From Zea mays (taxonomy: Eukaryota > Streptophyta > Magnoliopsida > Poales > Poaceae), in assembly GCF_902167145.1 (NCBI RefSeq), contig NC_050096.1, positions 77,682,683-77,746,682 on the forward strand: a stretch of 64,000 nt of DNA, written 5' to 3'. The position numbers were made by a program, and so were the translations under genes. Shown here piece by piece: positions 12,508-24,330 of the stretch. The notes below the pieces were generated by a model, which saw only the letters and a list, made by a program, of their open reading frames with translations, made no database searches and had not been told where the DNA came from. How positions within the stretch are numbered: position 1 is the first letter of the stretch; each line of letters begins with the position of its first letter.

Positions 12508-12935
12508 GCGCCCGTATCGCCCATTCAAACTTTTGGATGTCCAGGCGTAGAGGTGGGCACTTTTTTACTGTAAACCAAAAACTGAACCGAACCGTACCGA
12601 ACCGAACCAAAATTTCAGTTTTTTGGTAATTCGGTTCAGTTTCGGTTTTTGTATCTCAGAAGTTCGGTTTTCGGTATCGTAATCGGTTTTCACCGTATAC
12701 CGAACCGAAATACCAAAAAAACTGAAAACCAAACTTTATCAATTCTAAAATTTGACTATTCGATTATGTGAACAAAATGTGTGAAGCAATTAAATTGTTA
12801 CTCACTGATTTATATGTGATGTATGATGTATCTCTAAATATTTGTACCTATATAATTTTTACTTTTTAAAATTATGTGAAATCTATCATATAAACTTGTT
12901 GTATGTGTTGTCTTGAGTATAAGTCACTACCGGAA

Positions 12936-13470
12936 ACGGGCGCTTTGCCGAGTGCCCGAAGCACTCGGCAAAGCCTTAAAAACACTCGGCAAAGGCTTTG
13001 CCGAGTGTGACACTCGGCAAAGAAGGCTCGGCAAACAGTGCATCGGCAAAGCCTTCTTTGCCGAGTACTTTTTCTCGGGCACTCGGCAAAGAGGTTTGCC
13101 GAGTGCCAGGGAGCACTCGGCAAAGAAAAGCGGTCGTTACGGCGACGGGACACGGAGACGGCTTCTTTGCCGAGTGTCAAGGATGACACTCGGCAAAGGA
13201 GTCGCCTTTGCCGAGTGTCTGCCCAGTAGCACTCGGTAAAGATTCAATCTTTGCCGAGTGCCACCTGGGACACTCGGCAAAGAGCCCGCCAGGGAGGGTC
13301 CCCATGTCAGGTTCTTTGCCGAGTGCTCTGTGCGGCACTTGGCAAAGCATGCCTCTTTGCTGAGTGCCAGCGACATAACACTCGCCAAAGTCCCTAAACC
13401 GGTGCCCAGGTCTTTGACACACGGCAAAGCACCTCTTTGTCGAGTGTTACACTCGGCAAAGTGACCAGTA
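12936..13470. repeat. CACTA 3' subterminal repeats
   Basis: About a dozen copies of CTTTGCCGAGTG(C/T) and its complement CACTCGGCAAAG, often paired as short palindromes. In En/Spm, TnpA binds repeated motifs of this kind in the subterminal regions. That these copies are TnpA sites is inference from position. Copies towards 13,470 are more degenerate (CTTTGTCGAGTG, TTTGCTGAGTG). Confidence 0.85.
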
Positions 13471-13749
13471 TGCACCTTTTTATTTGTTTTTTGTATTCCA
13501 TCCACACAAACAAAAGATATCACATATATATCACATATATACATCACAGATATCATCACAAACATAAATAGCCAACACAAACATAAAACCGTCACCACAA
13601 ACATAAATATCCATCACAAACATAAGTGTTCAACACAAGTATCAAACACAAACATAAGTCTCAAACGTCTCAATCTCTCACATAAGTATCAAACACAAAC
13701 ATAATTATTATACACAAGTTCTGAAGTCTAAACAATGAAAACACAACAC
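13471..13749. other. A+T-rich 3' flank of TnpA-like gene with short repeats
   Basis: Contains repeated ATCACAAACATAAATA / CACAAACATAAG words (about 13,550-13,700) and no coding. It lies just after the stop of the TnpA-like gene and probably holds its 3' untranslated region. Confidence 0.5.
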
Positions 13750-16700
13750 TCATGGAGGTGGGCGGTTTGACTGGGGCTGCGTTGGGCTGAACCCTTCCGG
13801 AGGGTTGTTGGATGCCGCCCCAGATTGGCCCTGCACAGAGAAGAGATTGCATGTGTTATACCAGATGCATTACAAACATCTAACTACAATTTTGATACTC
13901 ACAGGAGTGTGGAAGAGAGCAGGGTCAACTGGAGGGAACAATGGAGGTGGCGGAGCGATGCCCTGTGCGGCACCAAGGCTTTGCATGTACTGGAACATCT
14001 TCGCCATCCTCTGATGATCTGCCCGGCGCTTCGCCTCCCGCTCCGCCATAATCCTCGCCTCCATCTCGTGACGTTCCCTCCTCTCTTCTTCTAGTTGGGT
14101 CTGTAATATTACAAGCCAACGTTATAGTAACTCAAAGAGAAGGTATATAACTAAAGGAAGGACGAGTTACAGAAGCACTAACCTCGAGTTGCTGTATGCG
14201 AAGCTGTGAGCTGTCGTGTTGAGGTCGTATGGCTGGACTCGAGCCCGTGCTCCTTGCTCTCACCTGAGACAGAGTGGGAGTGGAGGACGAGTCGATTGCC
14301 CCGTCGGCAGTCCAGTACCGCCCATGTCTCTTGCCTCCTCCGACCCTCATGAGCACATCGAGGTCGATCGGCTCGGTGCTCGGATCATAGTCTAGGCCAT
14401 GGACCTCCTGCGCCATGGCGGTGTAGTCATGGAGGCGGCTATAGACGACGGGGTTGGTGTAGGCCTCGGGCCCGTCATCCGGGTTGTAGGTGACGTCGGA
14501 CGTCGCCTTACCCTTATGGGCCATAGCATAGACCGAGAAGGTGGAGCAAGGTCGGCCACCATGTGACGCTGACTGCAAAGAAAACCAACGAGATAGTTAG
14601 AAATAATATCTAATTCAGTGCTATATATCTAAATAAAAAAGACGGCGTACCCATGCTTCGGCATATTGACCCAGGCTCCGGCTGCCTTGGTGGTGGGAGG
14701 GGCCTTGCATCATCAAACGTCGTTCCCGGCTAGCGGTGTGCGCCTCGTCCCACTCAGCTGAACACCACCTATCCACCATCTGCTCCCAGCACAGAGGACG
14801 TGCGGCACACCAATGTGGAATCATCTACAAAGTAAACACGTAAAGTGCATATCAGAAGATAAAATAAAATTCATGCATGGAGTACTGGTACCAAACATGC
14901 ATGACTTTACCTGCAGGTACTGCTCCCTGGTCAACGACATGGTTCGGGCTTGAGGTTTGGTCACCCTCTCCCCAAGGACGGAGCCGTGGTAGGTGATGAT
15001 GGCCTGGATTCGGGCCTTGTCGGCGTTTCGAGACCGGGGGGTCCCTAAGCCGACGAGTGAGTGTGCCGCGTGCCCCAGCCCAGATGGGTCGAGCGCGTGG
15101 GCGAGCGCAAAGGGGGGAAGCGAGGTGGCCGGAGACGGGCGTGAGAGAGGTGGAAATCCCGCGGCCTTCGTGTTCGTCCCGCGCCCAGGTCGGGTGCGCT
15201 TGCAGTAGGGGGTTACAAGCGTCCACGTGGGTGAGGGAAGCGAGCGGCCCCAAGAGAGCGCCTGTCCCGTCCTCGTCCCCGCGCGGCCAACCCTCTCTAA
15301 GAAGGCCCTGGTCCTTCCTTTTATAGGCGCAAGGAGAGGATCCAGGTGTACAATGGGGGTGTAGCAGAGTGCTACGTGTCTAGCGAGGGGAGAGCTAGCG
15401 CCCTAAGTACATGCCAATGTGGCCAGCCGGAGAGATCTTGGCACCCTGCTGGTGTGGTGTCGTGGCTGTCGGAGGAGCAACGGAGCCTGGCGGAGGGACA
15501 GCTGTCGGAGCGGTTGAGTCCTTGCTGACGTCCCCCTGCTTCCGTAAGGGAGCTGAGAGCTGCCGTCGTCACAGGGCTAGCGGGGCGCCATCATTGCCTA
15601 TCTGGCGGAGCTAGCCAGATGGGACACCGGTCTTGTTCTCTGCGGCCCGAGTCGGCTCGGGGTAGGGTGATGATGGCGCTTCCTGTTGACGTGGTTGGCC
15701 TGGGTCGGGCGAGGCGGAGGTTGTTCGGCAGAGGCCAGGGCGGAGTCCGAGCCCTGGGGTCGGGTGAAGCGGAGTTCGTCGTCTTCCGGGGCTGAGCCCG
15801 AGTCCGAGCCATGGGTCGGGCGGAGCGGAGTTCGCCGTCTTCCGGGGCTTAGCCCGAGTCCGAGCCCTGGGTCGGGCGGAGCGGAGTTCGCCGTCTTCCG
15901 GGGCTTAGCCCGAGTCCGAGCCCTGGGTCGGGCGGAGCGGAGTTCGCCGTCTTCCGGGGCCTAGCCCGAGTCCGAGCCCTGGGTCGGGCGGAGCGGAGTT
16001 CGCCGTCTTCCGGGGCCTAGCCCGAGTCCGAGCCCTAGGTCGGGCGGAGCGGAGTTCGCCATCTTCCGGGGCCTAGCCCGAGTCCGAGCCCTGGGTCGGG
16101 CGGAGCGGAGTTTCCTATGGCGCCTTTGGCAGGGCCTGACTGCCTGTCGGTCTCACTCTGTCAAGTGGCACTGCAGTCGGAGTGGCGCAGGCGGCGCTGT
16201 CCTTCTGTCAGACCGGTCAGTGGAGCGGCGAAGTGACGGCGGTCACTTCGGCTCTGCCGGGGGGCGCGCGTCAGGATAAAGGTGTCAGGCTACCTTTGCG
16301 TTAAATGCTCCTGTGACTCGGTTGGTCGATGCGGCGATTTAGTCAGGGTTGCTTCTTAGCGAAGGCAAGGCCTCGGGCGAGCCGGAGATGTGTCCGCCGT
16401 TAAAAGGGGGGCCTCGGGCGAGACGGAAATCCCTCGGGGTCGGCTGCCGTTGCCCGAGGCTAGGCTCGGGCGAGGCGTGATCGAGTCGCTCGTATGGACT
16501 GATCCCTGACTTAATCGCACCCATCAGGGCTCTGCAGCTTTATGCTGATGGGGTTACCAGCTGAGAATTAGGCGTCTTGAGGGTACCCCTAATTATGGTC
16601 CCCGACAGGCCTCATAGTGCATGTCCACGATGAGCTTCTTTTAGCTCGTGGTGGCCACCACATCCGCCCTAGCCTCGTATCCAGCATCGCATCTGAAGAA

Positions 16701-17371
16701 ATCATGCATACAAAAACAATGTATCCATACATTATTTGAAGATTTTGCAACGAATGCGACATATTTTACATTATACTAAGACTTACCCACAGCTCTTGCT
16801 TCACCCGCTCTGCCTTGTTATTGAATTCCCAGCCATCCCGGTCTACTACATCGGGGGCGACGGCGTAGTGGTCGAAGGTGAAGGCTGGGCCCGTCACTCC
16901 GGCGTACTCCACAAGTCTAGGGAAGTGTTCCCTGCACATCAGGTCGAGGATGCCATTGGGGGCGACGATGACCCCCAGCATAATCCAAAACCGTCCAAGA
17001 CCTGTCCAAGTGATAAATAAAAAGTATTAGTTTATATTATCATTTTGAACACATAATATGAACAAGAATGAAGAACATAAAGTTACATACCTCTCCCCTT
17101 CCGGCCAAATCAGCGGCCGCCTGTCTCGAAGTATGGGACGCTGAGGGAGACTCGCGGGGCCTCGCAGGTAGATGCTCCTCGAACTTGAGCCGCCTGAACC
17201 TAAGGCGTCCTGCTGCTGGTCGTCGTCATCCTGCTGCTGGTCGTCGTCGTCGTCGTCCTGAGGCGCCGCCTGCTGCTGGACAAGGTCGTCCTGCTGCGCT
17301 TCCTGCTCTGCCTTGTCCGCCGTCCTACTCCTCCTCCCCCTCCTCCTCCTCAGCCAATTACTGCCGACCAT
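13750..17371 (-). pseudogene. TnpA-like CACTA protein gene (plant transposase Ptta/En/Spm type), interrupted
   Basis: A multi-exon gene on the - strand. ATG at 17,371 is preceded by a TTGCAG acceptor, which suggests a 5' UTR intron. Exon 1 (to about 17,090) is acidic with poly-D/Q runs. Exon 2 (about 17,003-16,789) has EYAGVTGPAFTFDHYAV. Exon 3 was split by a Huck solo LTR (16,607-15,018) and resumes as IQAIITYHGSVLGERV, ending about 14,912. Later exons (about 14,825-14,651, 14,575-14,183, 14,102-13,905, 13,831-13,750) carry AMAHKGKATSDVTYNPDD, a coiled coil, and a P/Q-rich tail ending in PPP and TGA. Most boundaries are GT..AG. The content resembles PF03004 proteins that bind CACTA subterminal repeats. 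An in-frame TAA in exon 3 (about 16,640) and the solo LTR disable it. Splice sites are by eye. Confidence 0.7.
15018..16607 (-). mobile_element. Huck-type solo LTR
   Basis: It runs from TGTCGGCGTTTCGAGACC to TATGGTCCCCGACA, the reverse complement of a Huck LTR, and is flanked by perfect GGCCT copies (15,013-15,017 and 16,608-16,612). No internal region remains, so it is a solo LTR left by recombination between the two LTRs of one insertion. It carries about six 56-bp repeats at about 15,775-16,110, related to the 57-bp repeats of the full Huck element here, and a TTTTATAGG box (about 15,318) in the expected promoter place. It lies within an exon of the TnpA-like gene. Confidence 0.9.
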
Positions 17372-19533
17372 ATTTGTCCAAAAATCTGCAATTAAGAGTA
17401 AACAAATAAGCATATATAAAAAGATGTATTTAAAAATAGGTGTGAAATAAAAAGTCATATAGCATTACATTGATTAAAAATAATCTCATTATGTGTTGGG
17501 GTTAGCCGGATCATAACTCTCATCATCACTATCAACCATTTCAATCTCAACACCATCGGAAGACGCAAGTTCGTCATTAATGTCATTGCCTTCAAGGATT
17601 ACTAAGTCATTATCATTTTGCACCTCATCATCCTCCTCATCAACAACCATTTCAATATCTACATTCATTCCGATAGCTTCGGTTAAGTCTATCCCAAATT
17701 GCCCTTTTAGCCCATCTTCTTGGAAGAACTCTCCATCATATGTGTCCGGGTCTAAGTTGTAATCTTCATCGTTAGGAACAGGTAACCTCCCGTGCGGCGA
17801 TACCTTATACACAACATCCCAACCCTTAAGATATTCTTTCGTTTGGCACGCATATGGGGGATAATGCACTTGTGTGGCCTGTTGGGCCACGATATAGACA
17901 TCATCTCCTAGTAAGGTGGAATCTTGTCGAATTTCGACTATCCCAAGATTAGAATGTGTCCGTCTCGTCACTTGAGGGTCAAACCAATGACATTTGAATA
18001 TCACTGGAGTAAGAGGTTTGGAACCATAAAAATGGAGCTCATATATTTCTTTGATTCGTCCAAAATAATCGACATTGTCAAGGCCGGGCGTAAACACTCC
18101 AGAACACGTTGTTTTCCGATTGGGCCGACTTTTGTCATAGTTTGTTGTGCAAAAATGGTATCCATTGATGTCATACCCAGAATATTTCTTGACCCTATAA
18201 GCAAAGTCGTTGGCTACTTGTCTCAACTCGGCACTCATAGACGGATCTCTTTGGCCCTGCAAGTATTCGCAAGTTAAAACACGCTAAATTGAGTTCAAAG
18301 ACGTATCTATTTTACAAACTAAGCATGTACCTTAAGTTTGAACCAGGAAATGAAATCGGGCAACCCATTTCTCGCACCCTTTCTAAGAAGAGCGTCATAT
18401 TCCTGTGGAGTGGGGTCCCTTGATCGACGCCAGAATTCATGAAGGAATTGTTCCATGTATGACGTCACCTCTTCAAGGTTGGTCAATACATATAGCATGA
18501 TATGCCGCCACTCTTCATGTGTCAGGGTCTTGGTGGTCGAGCCACTTGCGCTTCCGAGTTGGCCTCGAAATATGCTAAGATTCGATTCATTGTCGCCATC
18601 ATTGTAACGAGGGGGTGGATTATGCACGCTCGGCAGTTTGTCACCATAATAAGTTGTTGTGAAGTTTGAGACCTCCTCTAGAATGTATGCCTCTGCAATG
18701 GAAGCCTCGATTTTGCATTTATTTCTACATTTCTTTCGAATAGTCTTTAGACATCTCTCGATTGGATAGCACCAACGTCCCTACATGCCCCCCCCCCCAT
18801 TCGTGCCTCATAGGGGAGATGAAGAATCAAATGTTGCATTAGATTGAAGAAGCCGGGTGGAAATATCTTCTCAAGCTTACACAGTAACACGGGTACCAAT
18901 CTTTCCAAGTCTGCAACCACGGTCCGAGATAACTCTTTTGCACAAAGCTGACGGAAGAAATAGCTCAACTCTAAAAGCGCTAGCCAGACATGCTCAGGGA
19001 CACAGCCTCAAACCATCGCATGAAGAATCCGTTCAACCCATATGTCGGGGACCATAATTAGGGGTACCCTCAAGACGCCTAATTCTCAGCTGGTAACCCC
19101 CATCAGCATAAAGTTGCAAAGGCCTGATGGGTACGATTAAGTCAGGGATCAGTCCACACGAGTGACTCGATCACGCTTCACCCGAGCCTAGCCTCGGCCA
19201 AGGGCAGCCGACCTCGAGAGACTTCCGTCTCGCCCGAGGCCCCCTTTTTATGGCGGACACATCACCGGCTCGCCCGAGGCCTTGGCTTTGCTCAGAAGCA
19301 ACCTTGACTAAATCGCCACACCGACTGACCAAATTGCAGGGGCATTTAACGCAAAGGTGGCCTGACACCTTTATCCTGACACGCGCCCCCGGCAGAGCCG
19401 AAATGACCGCCGTCACTCCACCGCTCCACTGGCCAGTCTGACAGAAGGACAGCGCCGCCTGCGCCACTCCGACTGCAGTGCCACTCGACAGAGTGAGTCT
19501 GACAGGCAGTCAGGCCTTGCCAAAGGCGCCACG

Positions 19534-19989
19534 GCGAACTCCGCTCCGCCCGACCCCAGGGCTCGGACTCGGGCTAAGACCCGGAAGACGGCGAACTCCG
19601 CTCCGCCCGACCCCAGGGCTCGGACTCGGGCTAAGACCCGGAAGACGGCGAACTCCGCTCCGCCCGACCCCAGGGCTCGGACTCGGGCTAAGACCCGGAA
19701 GACGGCGAACTCCGCTCCGCCCGACCCCAGGGCTCGGGCTCGGGCTAAGACCCGGAAGACGGCGAACTCCGCTCCGCCCGACCCCAGGGCTCGGACTCGG
19801 GCTAAGACCCGGAAGACGGCGAACTCCGCTCCGCCCGACCCCAGGGCTCGGACTCGGGCTAAGACCCGGAAGACGGCGAACTCCGCTCCACCTGACCCCA
19901 GGGCTCGGACTCGGGCTAAGACCCGGAAGACGGCGAACTCCGCCTCGCCCGACCCCAGGGCTCGGACTCAGGCTAACACCCGGAAGACG
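19534..19989. repeat. 57-bp tandem repeat array in Huck 5' LTR (8 units)
   Basis: Units begin with GCGAACTCCGCTCCGCCCGA at 19,534, 19,591, 19,648 and so on every 57 bp, nearly identical. Because 57 is a multiple of three and the unit lacks stops in several frames, it creates long spurious ORFs on both strands. A diverged ninth unit follows. The 3' LTR has seven units. Confidence 0.9.
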
Positions 19990-20526
19990 ACGAAACTCCG
20001 CTTCGCCCGACCCCAGGGCTCGGACTCCGCCCTGGCCTCGGCCGAACGACTTCCGCCTCGCCCGACCCCTTGGCTCGGGCTCGGCCACGGCAACGGAAGG
20101 CAGACTCAACCTCGGCTTCGGAGGAACCCCCACGTCGCCCTGCCTAGGGCACAGACCGCCACGTCAACAGGAAGCGCCATCATCATCCTACCCCGAATCG
20201 ACTCGGGTCACGAAGAACAAGACCGGCGTCCCATCCGGCCAGCTCCGCCGGAGGGGCAATGATGGCGCTCCACAAGCTCCATGACGACGGCGGCCCCCAG
20301 CTCTCTTACGGAAGCAGGACGACGTCAGCAGGGACTCGACCGCTCCAACAGCTGTCCCTCCGCCAGGCTCCGCCGCACCTCCAACAGCCACGACATCACG
20401 CCAGCAGGGTGCCCATATCTCTCCGGCTGCCACATTGGCATGTACCTAGGGCGCTAGCTCTCCCTCCGCTAGACACGTAGCACTCTGCTACACCCCCCAT
20501 TGTACACCTGGATCCTCTCCTTACGA

Positions 20527-20535
20527 CTATAAAAG
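20527..20535 (+). promoter_or_regulatory. TATA box of Huck 5' LTR
   Basis: CTATAAAAG followed by GGAGGACTAGGGCC. The equivalent site in the 3' LTR is at about 37,983-37,991. Confidence 0.65.
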
Positions 20536-20840
20536 GGAGGACTAGGGCCTTCTTAGAGAGGGTTGGCCGCGCGGGACCGAGGACGGGACAGGCGCTCTCT
20601 TGGGGCCGCTCGCTTCCCTCACCCGCGTGGACGCTTGTAACCCCCCTACTGCAAGCGCACCTGACCTGGGCGCGGGACGAACACGAAGGTCGCGGGACTT
20701 CCACCTCTCTCACGCTCGACTCCGGCCACCTCACCTCTCCCCCCTTCGCGCTCGCCCACGCGCTCGACCCATCTGGGCTGGGGCACGCAGCACACTCACT
20801 CGTCGGCTTAGGGACCCCCCTGTCTCGAAACGCCGACAGT

Positions 20841-20858
20841 TGGCGCGCCAGGTAGGGG
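20841..20858 (+). promoter_or_regulatory. Huck primer-binding site
   Basis: TGGCGCGCCAGGTAGGGG starts two bases after the LTR. It begins with TGG, as needed to pair with a tRNA 3' CCA. Which tRNA cannot be told from the window alone. Confidence 0.7.
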
Positions 20859-20898
20859 CCTGCTGCGTGCTGACGAACAGCTCCCCGTCAAGCTCCAG

Positions 20899-23073
20899 AT
20901 GGGCAGTCTCCAGCAACCTCTCCGGCCCGGGACGGTGCTTCGTTTCGGGACTCTTGAGTTCATGTCCTTCGACAGCAGCTACGACATGATACTTATTCCA
21001 CCGCCGCGCGACTACGACAATGGCGGCCGGCAACCCGCCCGCCGGCGGCGGAATCGACGACGTCTTCCCCGCGTGGTGGAAGGGCAACATTCGGGCTCGC
21101 TCCGTTCTCTCCCCCGCCAACGGAGGAGGAGGCGGGGCCGTCAAGGCCAGGTGGGAGGCCGCGCTTCGTCGGCCGTCGAGCGAATCGACGCCCCCGACGC
21201 CCCGACGGAAGGCACGCCGGACGTCGACCTCGCGTTCAAGACGGAGGCAAGCGCCGTCCCCCCGCGGCACGCTGACCCCGAGCAAGAAGACGACGCCGGC
21301 GCGCTCGCGGAAAGCCTGCAGGATGTCGCCCTCGAACCAGAGATGACGGTGCAACCAGTCCCCGATGTGACTATGTCGCTCCTCGTCGACCAAAAGGTAC
21401 CGACTAACTCCCATCTTGCGTCATTTCGACTCGGCCTCAACCCGCCAAACGGCCTCGTTTTGGCGGGCGCTCTCATTGAGGCGAGTGCAACCCCACTGAG
21501 GTTTCGTATGCGGTCGCCTTGGGACCGACTGACGGACGTCTCGACCTACAGGCCCTCTGGGTCCGAGGAAGATGACGATCCCAGCATCGGTTGGGATTTC
21601 TCCGGACTTGGCAACCCCAGTGTCGTGCGGGACTTCATGACCGCATGTGACTACTGCCTATCCGACTGTTCCGATGGAAGCCGCAGCCTTGGCGACGAGA
21701 GCTGTGGCCCAAGCCGCGAATGTTTCCACATCGAGCTAGGGGATCCCTCCGAAGGCAACCATCTTGGCATGCCGGAGGACGGTGATCTCCCTAGGCCGGT
21801 ACCTCGCGCCGACATCCCACGGGAGCTAGCTGTGGTCCCCGCTCCGGCGGGGGGTTACGACCCACAACTCGAGCAAGTCCGCGAGGCGCAGGCCAGGCTC
21901 AACGAGGGAACAGGAGCGCTTGAGCCGGTCCGTCGGGACGTCGGACAGGCATGGGTGGGCCAACCCCTGGCCGGAGAAATACGTCACCTGCCCCAAGGTC
22001 TCCAGCACCGCGTCGCCAACGATGTCAGGATCAGGCCGCCGCCCGCATCCAGCGGGGTTGGTCAGAACCTGGCAAGCGCAGCAATGCTCATCCGCGCGAT
22101 GCCGGAGCCGTCAACCACCGAGGGTCGGCGAATCCAGGGAGAACTCAAGAATCTCCTGGAAGGCGCTGCGGCCCGACGGGCCGAGAGCACTGCCTCCCGA
22201 AGGCAAGGATGTCCCTCGGAACCTCATGCCGCGACTTCCCGATTCATGCGGGAAGCCTCGGTCTACACCGGGCGCACGCGCAACACCGCGCCTGCGGCCC
22301 CGGGCCACCTCGGCAACGAGCACCATCGGCGCGACCGTCGGGCCCACCTCGACGAAAGTGTGCGCCGAGGCTACCACCCCAGGCGTGGGGGGCGCTACGA
22401 CAGCGGGGAGGATCGGAGTCCCTCGCCCGAACCACCCGGTCCGCAGGCCTTCAGTCGGGCCATCCGACGGGCGCCATTCCCGACCCGGTTCCGACCCCCG
22501 ACTACTATGACGAAGTACTCGGGGGAAACGAGACCGGAACTGTGGCTCGCGGACTACCGCCTTGCCTGCCAACTGGGTGGAACGGACGACGACAACCTCA
22601 TCATCCGTAACCTCCCCCTGTTCCTCTCCGACACTGCTCGCGCCTGGTTGGAGCACCTGCCTCCGGGGCAGATCTCCAACTGGGACGACTTGGTCCAAGC
22701 CTTCGCTGGCAATTTCCAGGGCACATACGTGCGCCTCGGGAATTCCTGGGACCTTCGAAGCTGCCGGCAACAGCCGGGGGAGTCGCTCCGGGACTACATC
22801 CGGCGATTCTCGAAGCAGCGCACCGAGCTGCCCAACATCACCGACTCGGATGTCATCGGCGCGTTCCTCGCCGGCACCACTTGCCGTGACCTGGTGAGCA
22901 AGCTGGGTCGCAAAACCCCCACCAGGGCGAGCGAGCTGATGGACATCGCCACCAAGTTCGCCTCTGGCCAGGAGGCGGTCGAGGCTATCTTCCGAAAGGA
23001 CAAGCAGCCCCAGGGCCGCCCATCGGAAGAAGCTCCCGAGGCGTCTGCTCCGCGCGGCGCTGAGAGCACCTAG
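20899..23073 (+). pseudogene. Huck gag, truncated by Sirevirus insertion
   Basis: An open frame of 724 codons from an ATG 60 bp after the LTR. The first half is low-complexity and charged. The retrotransposon gag domain lies at about residues 530-690 (RPELWLADYRLACQLGG, ARAWLEHLPPGQISNWDDL, WDLRSCRQQPGESLRDYI). The last four codons and the stop come from the Sirevirus LTR that begins at 23,061. The frame continues at 31,983 after the insert (short basic KKKGKKK stretch, then a degenerate CPYHQ..H..C motif). Gag packages element RNA in virus-like particles. Before the insertion this gag frame was open, though an ATG at 21,020 in another frame shows that the N-terminus is uncertain. Confidence 0.8.
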
Positions 23074-24310
23074 AGGGGGGGTGAATAGGTGATCCTGTAA
23101 AACTTCAAAACTTAAGCCACAAAAACTTGTTAAGTGTTAGCAGTTATGGCCAAGTGGCTAGAGAGGGGTCAAAACACAATAACCACAAGAAAGCAATCAC
23201 AGAGTCGACACGGTGGTTATCCCGTGGTTCGGCCAAGTACAAAACTTGCCTACTCCACGTTGTGGCGTCCCAACGGACGAGAGTTGCACTCAACTCCTCT
23301 CAAGTGATCCAATGATCAACTTGAATACCACGGTGTTTTTCTTTCCTTTGATCTTTTCCCGTTTGCGAGGAATCTCCACAACTTGGAGTCTCTCGCCCTT
23401 ACACTTGAGTTCACAAAGAAGCACGGAGTAAGGTGGGAATGAGCAACGCACACAAGACTCGAAAATCAGAGCAACAACACGCACACAAGTCGCAACAAGA
23501 GCTCGCAACGCAACTCAAAGAGTTCACAACTCCACAAGAGCTCTATCTGCTATCACAATGAAACGAATGCGTGAGATTGATGTCTTGGTGCTTAGAAGAG
23601 TTGTAGGAATGCTTGTTTTTTTCCTCCATGCACCTAGGGGTCCCTTTTATAGCCCCAAGGCAGCTAGGAGCCGTTGAGAACAAATCTGGAAGGCCATCCT
23701 TGCCTTCTGTCGTCGGGCGCACCGGACAGTCCGGTGCACACCGGACACTGTCCGGTGCCCGATTTCTTTCCTTAACAGTCGCAGCCGACCGTTGCCAACC
23801 GTTGCAGATCTGGCGCACCGGACAGTCCGGTGCACACCGGACAGTCCGGTGCCTCCTTCCGACCGTTGGCCAGACCACGTGTCGCGCGCAGATCGCGCGG
23901 CCGACCGTTGGCCCGGCTGACCGTTGGCTCACCGGACAGTCCGGTGCACACCGGACAGTCCGGTGAATTTTAGCCAAAGTCGCCGGAGAAAAACCCGAGA
24001 GCGGCTGGTTTGCGCCGCGCTGGTCTGGCGCACCGGACACTGTCCGGTGCACACCGGACAGTCCGGTGCCCCAGCCCGAAGCAGCCTTTGGCTGTACACA
24101 GCCACTCTCCACTTCTTTTTCTTTTTTCTGTTTCTAACACTTAGACAATTATATTAGTACACAAAACCAATGTACTAAGACTTAGAAACATACCTGTTCT
24201 CTTGATTTGCACTTTGTTCATCCAGAAGCATAAATTCACATTTAAGCACTTGTGTTTGCACTTAATCACCAAAATACTTAGAAATGGCCCAAAGGCACAT
24301 TTCCCTTTCA
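23061..24310 (-). repeat. Sirevirus 3' LTR (1,250 bp)
   Basis: On the + strand it reads TGAGAGCACCTAGAGG to TTTCCCTTTCA. It holds four pairs of palindromes (about 23,727-23,766, 23,813-23,853, 23,930-23,966, 24,030-24,069). A TATA box on the - strand (CTATAAAAG) lies at about 23,644-23,652. Confidence 0.93.
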
Positions 24311-24330
24311 ATCTCCCCCTTTTTGGTGAT
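24311..24330 (-). promoter_or_regulatory. Sirevirus polypurine tract
   Basis: Read on the - strand the sequence is ATCACCAAAAAGGGGGAGAT, directly next to the 3' LTR, where plus-strand DNA synthesis is primed. Further A/G-rich GGGGAG stretches occur upstream on the - strand (about 24,550, 24,590, 24,710, 24,965), in line with the multiple polypurine tracts described for Sireviruses. Confidence 0.7.

Larger units (their letters stand above)
19043..20838 (+). repeat. Huck 5' LTR (1,796 bp)
   Basis: TG..CA ends. CTATAAAAG TATA box at 20,527-20,535, about 310 bp before the LTR end, so U3 is long and contains the 57-bp repeat array (8 units). It is 57 bp longer than its partner because of one extra unit. 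Confidence 0.92.

Noticed and set aside
12936..13470. Regularly spaced short repeats suggestive of a CRISPR array
   Set aside because: Plant DNA; repeats are in both orientations, irregularly spaced and tied to CACTA ends.
19478..20284. Long ORFs on both strands in the Huck LTR (also 36,991-37,740)
   Set aside because: They are translations of the 57-bp tandem repeat, whose length is a multiple of three; no start context, no domain, and both strands are open equally.
23543..24112. 189-codon - strand ORF in the Sirevirus LTR (also 31,210-31,779)
   Set aside because: Built on the CACCGGACAGTCCGGTG palindromes within an LTR; repeated HRTVRCAPDCPV text is a by-product of the repeats.
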